From assembly GCF_010093595.1 (NCBI RefSeq), contig NW_022985441.1, positions 1,881,162 to 1,945,161 on the forward strand: 64,000 nt of DNA, in the 5' to 3' direction. Below the pieces are notes generated by a model that searched no databases, was not told the DNA's origin, and saw nothing but the letters and a program-made list of their open reading frames with translations. A program made the translations under genes and the position numbers. Below are positions 10,109 to 21,011 of this stretch, piece by piece (position 1 is the first letter of the stretch; the number at the start of each line of letters is the position of its first letter). Origin of the DNA: Mytilinidion resinicola (taxonomy: Eukaryota > Ascomycota > Dothideomycetes > Mytilinidiales > Mytilinidiaceae).

Positions 10109-12244
10109 ATGTTTGCGGCTGATTTGTCTTGGACAGACCCGACGGACATCAAGGTTGGGGATCGGAAAGAAAGAAAGCTGAAAGAAGAGCAGAGCAGGCC
10201 TCCCTCGGCCAGAAGTGCGAAACCTTCTTCCGTCAAAAGCTCCAAATCTAGCAGAAAAGATAGTGTTTGGCGTCCCCTAACAAGAGACACCCAAACCCTG
10301 CCTATCGAGACATTCAAGCCCCCCAAAACGTCAAAATCTTTGCCGAGACCTTCAACTTCGTCCAAGCCAGCTGTCGAGGATGGCCCTTTCGAATTAGAGG
10401 AAACGCGGAGGCGGTCTCCAAGATCTTTTCCAAAACCTCTCAACATATCACTGAAGGACCCATCTCTTCACCCAGCTTGGACCTATTCGGGAACTATTTC
10501 GCCAAAACTCCCTTCAGGGGACTCTTTCGATTTGCCCGGAATACTTCCGGACCCGCCTCGGACATCGTGGTCGCGCAAGTCCAGCTCAAGAGGCTCGAAC
10601 ACCTCCAGTAAGGTTGCATTCGCCCAAGCGCATTCGACATGTTCATTAACAATTAAAACAAGGAGAGAGCCCAGTCGAGCGAAAATCTAGCGACGAGATC
10701 ATCGACGAAGTCCACGAAATCCAGCAACTGTCCCCTAAATCCTTCGTTTCCCGCACAACGCGGCGCAGTACCGAGGTTAGTGTCCACAATCTCCCTTTCG
10801 GATATGCCAGCAAGCTTAAACCTCTAGAGGTCTGCGCCGTGGAACGAACTCCAGTGCTTCCTGTAACTATGCAAGAGAATGTGAAGTACGACAGGTAAGA
10901 GCGTTTTCCAGGATAGCCGAAACTGGTTTGACAAGATACAGGATTGCCTCTATTGTCAAAATCCAGGGATATCTCGATGCCCACCAAGAGTTTGGTTGCG
11001 ATGAAGACAAGAATATCAATCTGAGAGAAGACTCTCTGCTTGGCACCAAGATCCCCGAGAGTGCCTTTGCAACCGCACCTGCTACCAAGGAGAACGCGCC
11101 ATATTCGAACAGCATTTCTCCAACTGTAGTCTCCTGGAAAGCGCCATTAGAGTGGGAGGTGAGCTTAGCTAGCGGCGCGTCGACCCTAGATGATCATCGT
11201 CTATCATCAGTGACAGAACTCTCGACAGGGAGCACAGCCGACAACCTGACGCACTTCCAGCGCTTCATTCGGCGTATGGAGACCGCCGGACCCAGAATAA
11301 TCCTCGACCGACTGAGAGAGGAATGGCACGACGTAGACGAAGAAACAGACGACGAATTGAAACTAGAGAAACAGCTTTGGGTGTTAACAGCCTTGCAATT
11401 GCAAATTCTGGACAATTCTGCGGCGCCAACCCAAGATAGCCCAGGACAGCTACTCCGAGTGCCCTCAACGACGCAACCGATAGGCCACAAGAAGAAGATC
11501 CTGGAGCTATACAGCAACATCGGTAAGTTAGCCGCATCTTCATCGTAACCCAGAGCCCTAACACATTAGCTAGCCGAGGTCTACCAACTCTCCGCCATGC
11601 AGGCGAGAGCAAAGATATACTACCTCTCCACAAAGCCACAGGGCCAAGTCACGCTACCAGCAAACGTCTCATACCTAAGCGTTCCCCTAGCTGGCTCAGC
11701 TCCCTTCCCCTATGCTGCAAGTTCATTCAATCACATTCGAGCAAGCTCCTTGCCATCGTTCGTCCCTAGCGCCAAACTCCCTCAAGTCTTCAGAGAATGC
11801 TACCGACTACTTGCTCCAGGAGGCGTGTTGGAGATACGCCTCATGGACTCTTGCCCAGACCGTCAAACGGCGGGTCCTAAGATGCGCATGTGGATGGAAG
11901 ACAGGGTGTCGCTCAACCTCGAGAAGTCCTTCAGGTGCTCGAGGCCATGCATGCTCGTGCCGACTTGGGTGGAGGAGGCTGGGTTTAGCTTGGAGAACAA
12001 AGACTCGGAGAGTACGACTCAGAAATTGCAGATTCCGACGGCGGTGGATTCCACTGACGGAGCTGTCAATGATGAACTCTTCACTCTTGTGGGGCGAGCG
12101 CTCTGGAAAGACGTGTGGGGAGAATTTGTTGATGACGTGCCCGGAGAGCCCAAGTGGTTCTGGGAAGACGAGTCGATCATGGAGGAGTGTTTGGCAAGGA
12201 AGACGGTTATCGAGTGCTGTACGCTGTTTGCGTTCAAGCAGTGA
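10109..12244 (+). CDS. Methyltransferase-like fungal protein, large disordered N-terminus
   Basis: Five exons: 10109-10607, 10663-10775, 10830-10894, 10942-11522 and 11574-12244, giving 642 aa. The first ~250 residues are Ser/Pro/Lys-rich and likely disordered. The C-terminal ~215 residues resemble the back half of a class I S-adenosylmethionine methyltransferase: a short strand, FPYAASSFNHIRASSLPSF, then VFRECYRLLAPGGVLEIRLM, the typical post-motif III block of type 11 enzymes. I cannot see a clear glycine-rich motif I, so SAM binding is uncertain; it may be a degenerate methyltransferase fold. An upstream in-frame ATG at 10058 is possible, but 10109 has the better context (ACC ATG). Intron 4 has a CTAAC branch site. 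The substrate is unknown. Confidence 0.8.
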
Positions 12245-12551
12245 TGGTAGCCTTCTTTTTTGTGTCTCTCATATGTAATGAAACTTCGTTCCCTTACTTC
12301 CTTTGGTCGGAGTACGCTGGCAGTGAGCGTCAGGCGATTGTTCTCCTTTATACCCTAATTCTCTCAAGGATTGAATGATTTCTTACTTCTTCCTCTACCT
12401 GGTTCGTAAAGATTGCTCGGGTTATTAACGTCGGAAACAAGGACACTGTTGTTTGGAGTGTAATTCGATGAAAGATGATTTGAGTAAATCCAAGTACTTG
12501 AAATCCAAGAGCAAATTTGAAATGAAAGACAATACTCAGCAATGGAACTTT
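12245..12551. other. Convergent 3' intergenic
   Basis: Space between the methyltransferase-like gene and the HET pseudogene. It is AT-rich with no coding signal. Confidence 0.5.
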
Positions 12552-14738
12552 TCAAATATCATCTTCATTTCCCAAAGAAATCTGTCCCCTGATCATGCGA
12601 TCGCCTATCCTGAGGGACCTAGAATTTCCCTGGTCCGCTCTCTCAGTCATTTTCAAGGGAATATCCACGCGTCCTTCCCCGTCACTTTTGACCAACAACG
12701 TCCCAGCATGGTGGTCCGTCAAGGTCAAATATGCAGCGATGTACTCTAATTCCTCTCTTCGCGTCGCCAGAACGATAGTGCCATTGAGACTCTCACGGGC
12801 CACGAAAAGCTCGTTTTGTGGAATGTCGCAGGGTGTTATTGCCCAAGTATACAGATGCTCGCTATTTCCAGAGCCCCCTTTGCTATGTTGCTTGCGGAAT
12901 GGCAACTGAACGAGACACAGTCTCGAGATGCTGACTCTCTCGATCGGGCATTTCTTTAATGTAGCTAGAGCGATGTCTTCGGCAGCGCGGACCCCTTGCA
13001 TCACTGGATGCCCCCGAAAGAGCTCCCCGTGGGCGGTACTTGCGAACTTGCGTTGTACGAGTTGAACATCGTCCAGATGGATGATCTCGCAAATCTCTGC
13101 TCCTGACAGGGTTCTCAGAGTTGGAGCTGCCATGGACCACCGCGTTGGAATATTCACGTTCAGGATGGAATGTCCTAGGTGAATGAATAGGTCCGCTTGT
13201 GCAGTGAATATTGGGGCGCCTGCATTCACAGCACGGTTTCCGGTCTGAGATTGTATATGCTCTCGTGCGTAGTCCCGAAACCAGTCCCGAAACCGGTCCC
13301 ACGATCGGTGGAAACCGCCGATAGTAGGGGGGAGGAACTCTTGGACAACGAGCCCTTTCTTGCGAATGGCTGTCATTGCTTTGAGCAGAGCGATATCGAA
13401 TTCGTCTTCCTTGCGGTATGCTTAGTCCAGGTTGCACATCCCCGCTTAACAGGCTACTAGATCAGCCTCGTATCGTGCTTCGTGGTGGCTTGATGCAAAT
13501 GACGACAGCATAAGAACCAGTCATGCACGGAACCGGGATCCCTCTTCTCGACGGGGCACCAAAGTGGACCCTTGGGGGAGATCTCGGACGCGAAGAAGGT
13601 GATTCATGCCAAAGTTTGGGAACTTGACCTGAAAGGACTGCTCCTCTGGATCAATCTCTTCGTAGTATCGAAAGAACTGCTCGTCTGGAAACAAGGTCTG
13701 AATTCTCTTCCAGGTGGGTGGAGCGGTACCTCTTGTCAAGCCCGTCCGAATGACTGCGTACTGGTACATCATCATTTGATAGCGAGTGAATAGCAGTCCG
13801 GCGCCGAGAATAAGACTTTTGACTGCATAACACGATTTCGCAGGACCGCCTTCGACTGCAAGCTCAATCTCGTTAGCAAGGGCCCATTCTTGGAAAGTCT
13901 AAGCACGTCTCCAATACGTGTATCTCTGCAAGTTGTCCTGTACTTGTTTCAAGTTCTCGAAGAACAGCTGTGACCATTCTGCGAGATGTTTGAATTTCGT
14001 AGGCTGTGGCGAACTTGGGTCTTCAATCTCGACTTCCTCGTTGTTGAAGAAGTTTCTGAGGTGTGAAAGGATTCCAATGGCGTTTTGGCATGCTGCTTGT
14101 AGACAGTCGAAGACTGGAAAGTCGCTTTCCGGTAGAAGTACTGCAACGCAGCTCGCGTTACCATAAACTGATCCCATTTGCGGTACAGTAGCTGCAATTT
14201 CTTGATGATCAGATCGATCAATTGAAACAGCATCGAGCCAGATACTGTTTCCACTTCCTCCTAACTCCATTAAGTTCTCGAATCTCTGGCGGTTGAGCAC
14301 CGGCACCGATAGGACCTGACCGCACCATTGACAGGGCACTTTGATCGGTGATACCGAGCCCCAGACGTAGGACATGGCCTTGGAATTGGTGCCCGCAGCA
14401 GGCACTCCAGGAATTATTGTAACTAGACCACCCGATGGAAGTTGAAAAGTGAATTTGCCAGAGCATCGGCGGCATCTCTGGAAATTGAGCTCAGTGGCCT
14501 GAAGCTGTGCATCGAATTGGCTGGGTTTGGGAAGCGCCGCTCAGAGCTTTGTAGAGGTTGAGGCAGAATGTCTGCTTTTCAAGTAAAGATGAATGGTGCC
14601 ATCGCCTAACACTTCATCTTGATTGGGAATCGTGCCACTTGCGTAACGCTGCGAGACATGCTCTAGGGACTGCTTGATAGGATCGGATCCAGGCGGAGCC
14701 ACATGACTTATGGCTGAATTTAGGTTGCTGTAATCCAT
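12552..14738 (-). pseudogene. Heterokaryon-incompatibility (HET) domain protein, five in-frame stops
   Basis: HET proteins trigger cell death after fusion of unlike fungal individuals. From ATG 14738 to stop 12552 one frame of 729 codons can be followed without any insertion or deletion. It shows the HET hallmarks MSYVWGS, SIWLDAVSID, PQMGSVYGNASCVAVLL and a later RYTYWRRA-TFQEWALA block. It is interrupted by TGA 14541-14543, TAG 13899-13901 (at the conserved Trp of RAWTFQEWA), TGA 13521-13523, TAA 13446-13448 (Trp in the VACWAGMCN context) and TAA 13422-13424. Cys pairs CRRC and CQWC before and inside the domain suggest a small zinc ribbon. The pattern of nonsense changes with no frameshift fits repeat-induced point mutation. 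No intron arrangement I can find removes the stops. Confidence 0.85.
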
Positions 14739-15348
14739 GATCGAATGTATGCAATGAGGTGACTGTCAAGGAGGACGTAAGTGATGGCCGGACATGCCTT
14801 ATTAGTGTGCACACCTCGTTATGGTGGGAGTCTATGCTTAAGATCTGATTAGTAGAGGGCTTGATTCTTCCTTCGTATCACCTTCCCAGGCAGCAGAGTC
14901 GTCAGGCTGAGATTCGACGACCGAGGCTGGGTGATTTAGCTACAAGGGTAACATGATGTAATACGAGTGAGGGGACAAGGCTGTGCAGCTGCTACGGAAC
15001 ATTTGCGCGAAACTTTCGAGCATGTCATATGGAACAAGTTTCTTAACTAACAACGTGAGGGAAACAGACTCTCAACAAGCCAAGGATGGAAAGTTGAAGG
15101 TCCGGATTGAGATCAAGTCAACTTAGGATGCCAAGGCTGACTAAACCGGACCCACTTCGAATTCCGTGATGGAGATCACCTTCAATCAACGACTTCTCAA
15201 TCTCTCCAGTGTTCGCGGGATAGACGATCTCAAACCTCTCTCTACCCCCTTCCTACAAAGTGTGCGTAGTCGCCTGCCGCAATTCGCAGAATCTACCTCT
15301 CCGCGAGTTCCCGCATAACCACAGCAACATCAACCACAACCACCCAAC
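14739..15348. other. Intergenic between HET pseudogene and EMC5
   Basis: Divergent 5' region. The 100 bases before EMC5 are rich in CAACC/ACAACC, a typical fungal leader. No other feature seen. Confidence 0.5.
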
Positions 15349-15831
15349 ATGACGCTCATATCCACGTCCCTCAACAGCCTGGGCCTCGTGCTCCTAACTC
15401 ACGCGTACGCCCCCTCAGTGCCTCTTCCTCAGCCCTACTAAAATTTCTCAGCGTCTACTCCGCTCATGAGCACTCTCTTCTTCCCACGACCGCAACCCTC
15501 CCTCTCGACATCACCATCGAGCTCCTGACCGCAGTCCTACTCTTATGTATTGGAATCGTGCTCGCGTCGCCGGATCTCAAACCGATAAATTGGAGCGTAT
15601 GGGGTGGGAAGCTGTCGCGAGAGGAGCACAAGGCCGCCGTGAAGGCGGGGGATGTGACTGAGCGGGATCCGTATGTGCAGTTGGATATCAGGAGGGGGTT
15701 TCTGGATATCAGGGTGAGTGATTTCAATACAGTTTTATAATGGGCAGCTTTGAACGGAAAGGCTAACATTGAGTGTTTAGGGCAAGAGGCAGGAATTCGC
15801 GGATTGGGTTCGTGAGGGAGCTACTAAGTAG
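15349..15831 (+). CDS. EMC5: ER membrane complex subunit 5 (membrane magnesium transporter family)
   Basis: Subunit of the ER membrane complex that inserts transmembrane segments; the family is also called MMgT. Exons 15349-15404, 15452-15713 and 15781-15831 give 122 aa, the normal size. There are two membrane segments: residues about 4-20 (SLNSLGLVLLTHA) and 36-58 (DITIELLTAVLLLCIGIVLA), separated by the conserved YSAHEH motif. The cytosolic tail contains GFLDIRGKRQEFADWV, typical of fungal Emc5. Introns are 47 nt and 67 nt, the second with GCTAAC branch site. Start chosen because the first segment begins immediately and the leader before it is CAACC-rich. Confidence 0.92.
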
Positions 15832-16179
15832 TGATTTGAGGATCGTGTGAGGAGTGATTAGTGAGTTTTGCATGATGTGAGGCGGAGAAGACTTGCTAAT
15901 GCAATCACAGGATATCATGACTGGGCTACCGTCGTATAGAACTGGTTATTGAAAGATCTTTTCTACTCATTAGTCTTGCCCACTTCCTTTATGCCTGATT
16001 CTGTGCCTTTCCACATGCCCGCTAAACGCCAGAGATCCAAACATACTACATGAGATGAACGCCGTACTCGCCCGGTTGTATCAATTTTGTTCCTCTTGTC
16101 TCTATTTTGCATTTTCCCATTCCAGTCGTCAAGTTCAGCACTCCCGCGCTAAGTGAGCATATTCCAACAAAGTCTCCCC
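15832..16179. other. Convergent 3' intergenic
   Basis: Short 3' flank shared with the luciferase-domain gene. Nothing recognisable. Confidence 0.5.
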
Positions 16180-17073
16180 TTACGCATTCCCAACCATCTG
16201 ATCAACCTCTGCCGTCTGACACAACCGCCTCCGACACCCCCAACACGCCGCCTGCGCCTCGGCATCGACCTCCACATCCCTCAACCGCTCCTCCTTCACC
16301 CCCATTCCCGTCTCCGCTCCCACAACGACCCCACTCACCCACCACGCCGCCGCACACACAATCTCCATCACCAGCGCCACCTCCGCCTCCTCCCGCGGCG
16401 CATATATCATGATAAACTCCTTCGGCACAAACCGCCGCATCCACCCCCCCTTCGCCAATGGGTGCCTCTCGCCCCACCCGTTCTCGATGACCAGTTTGGC
16501 GTCCGCGGGGTGGAGCGTCATATGCAGACTTCCGTCGCTGGGATGCGCGTGACATACCTCGCCCCCGCATGTTCGCGTAATGGGGGTTATGGCGAAGAGG
16601 CCCGCGCTGTGTTTCTCGAAACAGCTCGTCTTCTCAACGAGGGCGTTCTTCGGGTGCGTGGTTAGCTCCCGCATAGCTGTTGACAGTCGCAGGTAGATCG
16701 GGAGGCTGGATTTCTGGTCCATTTGCCGCTGGGGCGCGATGCCACGGATCGTCGGACGGGTTCCAACGCGTGGGGGCAGCTGTTTCAGGTAGCCTGTCTG
16801 CGGGCGGAAGTGGGAGGGGATCGGGGCCGGGGCGTGGACGTTGCGGAGGGCGATGAGGGAGAGGAGTTTGATTTTGAGGTAGCCTAAGGGCGTGGAGGGG
16901 GTTCCGCCGGGGCCGAGGGCTTTGAAGGCGCGGTAGTCGAGGGTTAGGAGGTAGAGAGCGTAGAAGGGAAGTGCGAGGAAGACTAGTCGAAGAGCGAGCT
17001 TTGTGATGGAGTTGTGAAGGGAGCTTGTGAGACCCCATGCTGGGGAGGCGAGGGATGAGATAGGCGCCTCCAT
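16180..17073 (-). CDS. Luciferase-domain (DUF5519-type) fungal membrane protein
   Basis: Intronless, 297 aa. Residues about 28-50 form one hydrophobic segment (LVFLALPFYALYLLTLDYRAF), so the protein is probably membrane anchored. The C-terminal half has the conserved pattern of the fungal 'luciferase domain': HPSDGSLHMTLHPADAKLVI, GWGERHPLA, VPKEFIMIYAPR, then EVALVMEIVCAAAWWVSGV. Despite the name, no light production is implied; the biochemical role is not known. The frame is intact and the N-terminal Met is followed directly by a short amphipathic stretch. Three copies of the palindrome TCAATTGA lie 180-264 bp upstream. Confidence 0.8.
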   Translation of the reverse strand: MEAPISSLASPAWGLTSSLHNSITKLALRLVFLALPFYALYLLTLDYRAFKALGPGGTPSTPLGYLKIKLLSLIALRNVHAPAPIPSHFRPQTGYLKQLPPRVGTRPTIRGIAPQRQMDQKSSLPIYLRLSTAMRELTTHPKNALVEKTSCFEKHSAGLFAITPITRTCGGEVCHAHPSDGSLHMTLHPADAKLVIENGWGERHPLAKGGWMRRFVPKEFIMIYAPREEAEVALVMEIVCAAAWWVSGVVVGAETGMGVKEERLRDVEVDAEAQAACWGCRRRLCQTAEVDQMVGNA

Positions 17074-18661
17074 TGTGGGTGGTTGGTCTCTGGGGTGGGT
17101 TTGGAATTGCTGGAGGGGATGTTAGATTGAGGATACTGGCGTGGGACTTTGTGATTGAGGTATCTACGCACGAGTTGAGGGAGCATGATACACGCGGATG
17201 AGGAGGTTTCGGAGCAACAGCGAAGCAACACCCTCAAAAGCTTTTAGAACTGTCAATTGAATGCCTTGTATTCAAGCAATGGCAATCCTCCCGTTCTCCT
17301 TCAATTGAGTGTCAATCCAGTTTGCAAAGTCAATTGATTGCCTGCTCAGCTCACAGCTCACGCGGTTGAACAAAGAAGAAGATCGTGAGAAATCCGAACC
17401 CTAAATAAACTCCCCACTCACGATTTTAAAGGAATCAGGCGACCGCTACTCACCCCCTCCCATTGGGCCCTCGCACAACGCAGGCGTTCGAGCGCTGCGA
17501 ATCATTCGTTCGTGAGACCTTGTGACGTTCGCCCTCCAGCAGCTGCTGTCCCGTGTCCCTTACGCTGCGGGTCGGCCTAACCCTCTTCAGCCCGTCCACA
17601 ACGTCCCCTCTCCACCCGCAGTCCACTCACCACTCCCCCTTCCCGCACCAAGCTGGCCCCTCAAACCCTCTAGCTCCCGCAATGGCACTGTAACGCTATC
17701 GGCCCAGCGTTTTCAGCTCCCCGGAAGCAGAGTCTGCTCTGACAACCTCCCACGTCGCGGGCTCCGCTGGCAGTGCTGGGATCACATGCAGCATAACCGA
17801 CACTCGGGCAGCGGGAAGGCTCTGGCTGTGACAAGGTGACTTCGTCACGCTGCGTGCGCCTATGGGCGACGATCCCGATTGCCTTCATGGACCCGCGTGC
17901 TGAGCTCAGCCAAGAATTGTGGAGCGCGGCGAATTCTTTGCTGATGTTTGTTAGGTTCTTATTGGTGAGTTGGTGGTCAGGCCACGGCATGTTGGTTGTT
18001 GCTTGCTCGGGCTGAATCTAGAGGCAATGCAAGGCGAGAGTCATGGGTTTATTTGCCCGATTGAGGGGCTTGGGGAGGAGAGCGTACGGAAACAAGATTG
18101 TGGGATGGGCTGAGGACGGAGTGGCTCCGAGAATGTTGGGAATAACCTCTCAATTCAATCTGATCAATGCTTCAGCGCTCCTGTTGTTACCTCTGTTTCT
18201 GTTTGCGTTTGCGAAATAGGGACGAGGTGTTCTGGAATTAGCTTGAGCGTTTGGTAGTTAGTAGGTTCCGCAAAATCAGTGAAACCGTGAGCTTGAGAAG
18301 CGTCCCGGGCAGATATCCCTTGAACGTATCAAAGCAAACTCTTACGATTATCTTCATTGACCGGTCAGTGGTTGGTCGAGTTCCTGCAGCCTCATCAGCT
18401 CTATCCACTTGGCTCTGTGTTCAAGCATGTGGACAATTCCTATTGGTGGTTGTGCTCTGATTTGCTGCAGGCTTCATTATCAACACACGTGAGCTATTCC
18501 CTCATTTCACCGTGAAATGCCCACTCTGGGCCATCCGAGAAGTGGGGGTAAACTCTGCAGAATCTCACTGCAGGATCGATTATCGTGCATGGCATGTAGA
18601 TACACCGTCCTGATGCTTATTGGTCGACCTATCTGATCCAACCCAACGCCCCATTGCCACA
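17074..18661. other. Long intergenic region, no gene seen
   Basis: 1.6 kb between the luciferase-domain gene (5' side) and the UTP3 3' end. The first part is the promoter of the former with repeated TCAATTGA sites. The middle (17.4-17.9 kb) is GC-rich with chance open frames. No tRNA, repeat or domain found. Confidence 0.45.
17253..17337. promoter_or_regulatory. Three TCAATTGA palindromes
   Basis: Perfect 8-bp palindrome TCAATTGA at 17253-17260, 17301-17308 and 17330-17337, upstream of the minus-strand gene starting at 17073. Spacing is 48 and 29 bp. Such clustering is unlikely by chance and could be a transcription factor site. The factor is unknown. Confidence 0.35.
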
Positions 18662-20808
18662 TCAAAGTTTGATGCTCTTCACGAGTCCCGGTTTTATGCC
18701 AGTTAGTTCGCCCTTGTACCCTCCTCTGCCTTCGCCTCCAGCATACACCGCCTTTTGACTCTTTAACTTCTTTTTCTTCGCGTCGTACGCCATCCGTTTC
18801 TTTACTCTGGGCTGCAGACTGTCAGTGTATGCATAAATGAGAAGTCGCGAGGAGAAAGACTTACGTTTCTGACCTCCTTCTTGCGATGTGGCGTTAAACC
18901 CTAAAAATCTTGGTTAGCCTGTTGCCCTGCTTTGTCCCATAAGACTTTGATTGGCCTGTTCACTTACTTTGTTTTTCTGGATTTGGTAAGTGATCTTGCG
19001 TTTGCCGTCGGCACCGATCTGCTCCATCTCAACCACACGGCCGCCTTCCCGAGCCGCGAGGGCGCGCGCTGCTGCAAGGTCGGTTTTCACAGACTTCTTG
19101 TCTTTGCTGCGTGCAGCGACCAGGTCATAGTACTCGTCGTCACCGCCTCCCTCTCTGCCACGTATGTCCTGGACCTGTCGACGGTCCTCGTCGTCGCTGT
19201 CGCCGCCAAGTTCAGCACCGGGTCCCTTTCTCATGGTACCTCTCTTCTCTGCTTCCGCCTGGAGTCTGAGTTGTCGATCCCGGAATCTTTCGCGGTGAGG
19301 GATGTCAGCGTCACCTCCTTGATCTCGCCCAGCTGCACCTCGCTTGATGGCCTTTTGGGCAATTTGGGAAGTGTAGAATCGCAAACTCTTCTTTTTCTTG
19401 GCCTTTTCTGCGAGTTCGTGAGCGGTGATCTCAGTTTCGTCGCCGAAGTCGGAGTCTTCTGCATTGCCTGTGGCAGCAACTGATTTGCTCGATTTTGACC
19501 TGCGAATCTTTCGAAGTGCACTCTTATCCGTCAGTGATGCAAGTGCAGCAAGTTCTTCCTCTGTCTGGCGGATTTTTTCAGCACGACGTGCTTCTGCTTC
19601 GGCCTGGGCTATTTCGGCCGCTCGCTGTGCCTTGGTCTTCTTTACTCTCTGGGGTCTCTTCTCAGCAGTGATACCCTTGCCAGTTTTACTATTTAGGGTA
19701 ACATCAGCTGCCGAGTCATCTTCTTCTTCGATTGATGAAAGCTCCCCGCTGTGAATAGCATCGACCATAGGATCTGCCGTGTTGATCCCCTTAACTTTTG
19801 ACCATAGCTGCCGACATTGTACAAGGCTTTCCATTACTGGATGATCTCGCAACTCAGCAGGAGACTTCGCTGTTTGCACAGAACCATTTAGGGTGGACGT
19901 TGAGGTGAGAAGGGCAAAGTACATAGCAATAGCTGCTAGATATGCTGCGAGCGCCTGGTACTTGAAAACTGCCATCGGGGGTCGTTTGGATGGATAAGAG
20001 TCTTTGATGTGGCCATTATGCCCTTTACGGAGTCGTAGTAGGGTCTCCGAAGCGTTAGCAGCCAGTGCCAGCTCGTCGTGAAGTGGTTGGAGATCTAAGA
20101 ACTCCTTGGCTAAATGATCGAACTCGGGGTATCGGGTCTTGAGTAATCTTAGACGTTCCTCAGCCCCCATATCGTCTGTAATTGTGAGTTGTGGTAGCAC
20201 CTCCGTCACCACATCGCCATCATCGTCCTCAGCGCGCTTAGCGTCCTCGGCATCTTGACCTAGCCACTCGTCCGCATCGAATGCGAAGTCTGCCTCACTC
20301 ATGCCTTGCAGTTGCTTCTGTTGTATCCGCCTGGCTTCGGCTTCTTCATCCAGCGCATCTTGCTCGGTCTCGATAGCGTCGGCGTTGTAGTAATCCTTCT
20401 TTGATGGACCCCAGCCCTCTTCATCTTCCTCTTCCTGCTGCCTCTTATCCATGTCTATGTTGTCTGACATGTCATCGTCCTCATCTTCCTCCAGGTCTTC
20501 GTCCTCGTCCCCAGATATCGCTAAAACTTCTTCGTCCGATGGCTGTAGGAACTCGTCTAGAGGTTTCAATCAGCAGAGGCACCCAGACACTTTAACAAAT
20601 CCATCATACCCTCTTCGTTCCACTTTCTCCTCCGCTTGGCCTCGGGCGCCTCGTCCAGCAATACCTTGTCCTGGTTGATATGAAATTCATCCTCAGAGTC
20701 GGCGACGTCTTCGTAGGTGTTGATATTAAGCTTCGAATTCTCTTTCTGTGCGCTCTTGCTCCCGTTCTGCCCAAACGGTTGGCCGCCAGCTTTCCTCTTC
20801 TTTGCCAT
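18662..20808 (-). CDS. UTP3: U3 snoRNP / SSU processome protein UTP3 (SAS10)
   Basis: Component of the small-subunit processome in the nucleolus, also linked to silencing as Sas10. Exons: 20610-20808, 18968-20556, 18865-18900 and 18662-18811, giving 657 aa. The N-terminus is basic (MAKKRK) then highly acidic with [14 protein letters not shown] central Sas10/Utp3/C1D region (about residues 180-300) contains [20 protein letters not shown]. The C-terminal Sas10 box reads [15 protein letters not shown] then PRVKKRM, then [20 protein letters not shown] and the ending VKSIKL. The 36-nt third exon is needed to complete the Sas10 box, which supports both flanking introns. Divergent from TSC10 across 203 bp. 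Confidence 0.95.
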
Positions 20809-21011
20809 CGTTGCTGACGTTGTGTTCTGCTTCAGAGCTGGTAGGTTAAATTTTCTTGGAGCTCCGGCGAAATAGGACCCCGCTCCGGCGGTGACACTAG
20901 CGCCAATTTGTGCTGACGCGACAGGGATTCGCAACGCGACTCTTCATTTGTCGAGGTCTGGCTGGGGGCACATCAGCACAACCCAATTCCTTACTCTCTC
21001 TCCTTTTCCCA
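20809..21011. promoter_or_regulatory. Divergent promoter region UTP3 / TSC10
   Basis: Only 203 bp separate the two start codons, so both genes must share this upstream region. A pyrimidine-rich stretch (TTCCTTACTCTCTCTCC) lies just before the TSC10 start. Confidence 0.5.

Noticed and set aside
12552..14738. Programmed readthrough or introns as explanation of the HET stops
   Set aside because: No donor-acceptor pairs flank the stops and five readthrough events with three different stop codons are implausible.
16107..16665. Plus-strand Pro/His/Arg-rich frames
   Set aside because: Antisense shadows of the luciferase-domain gene.
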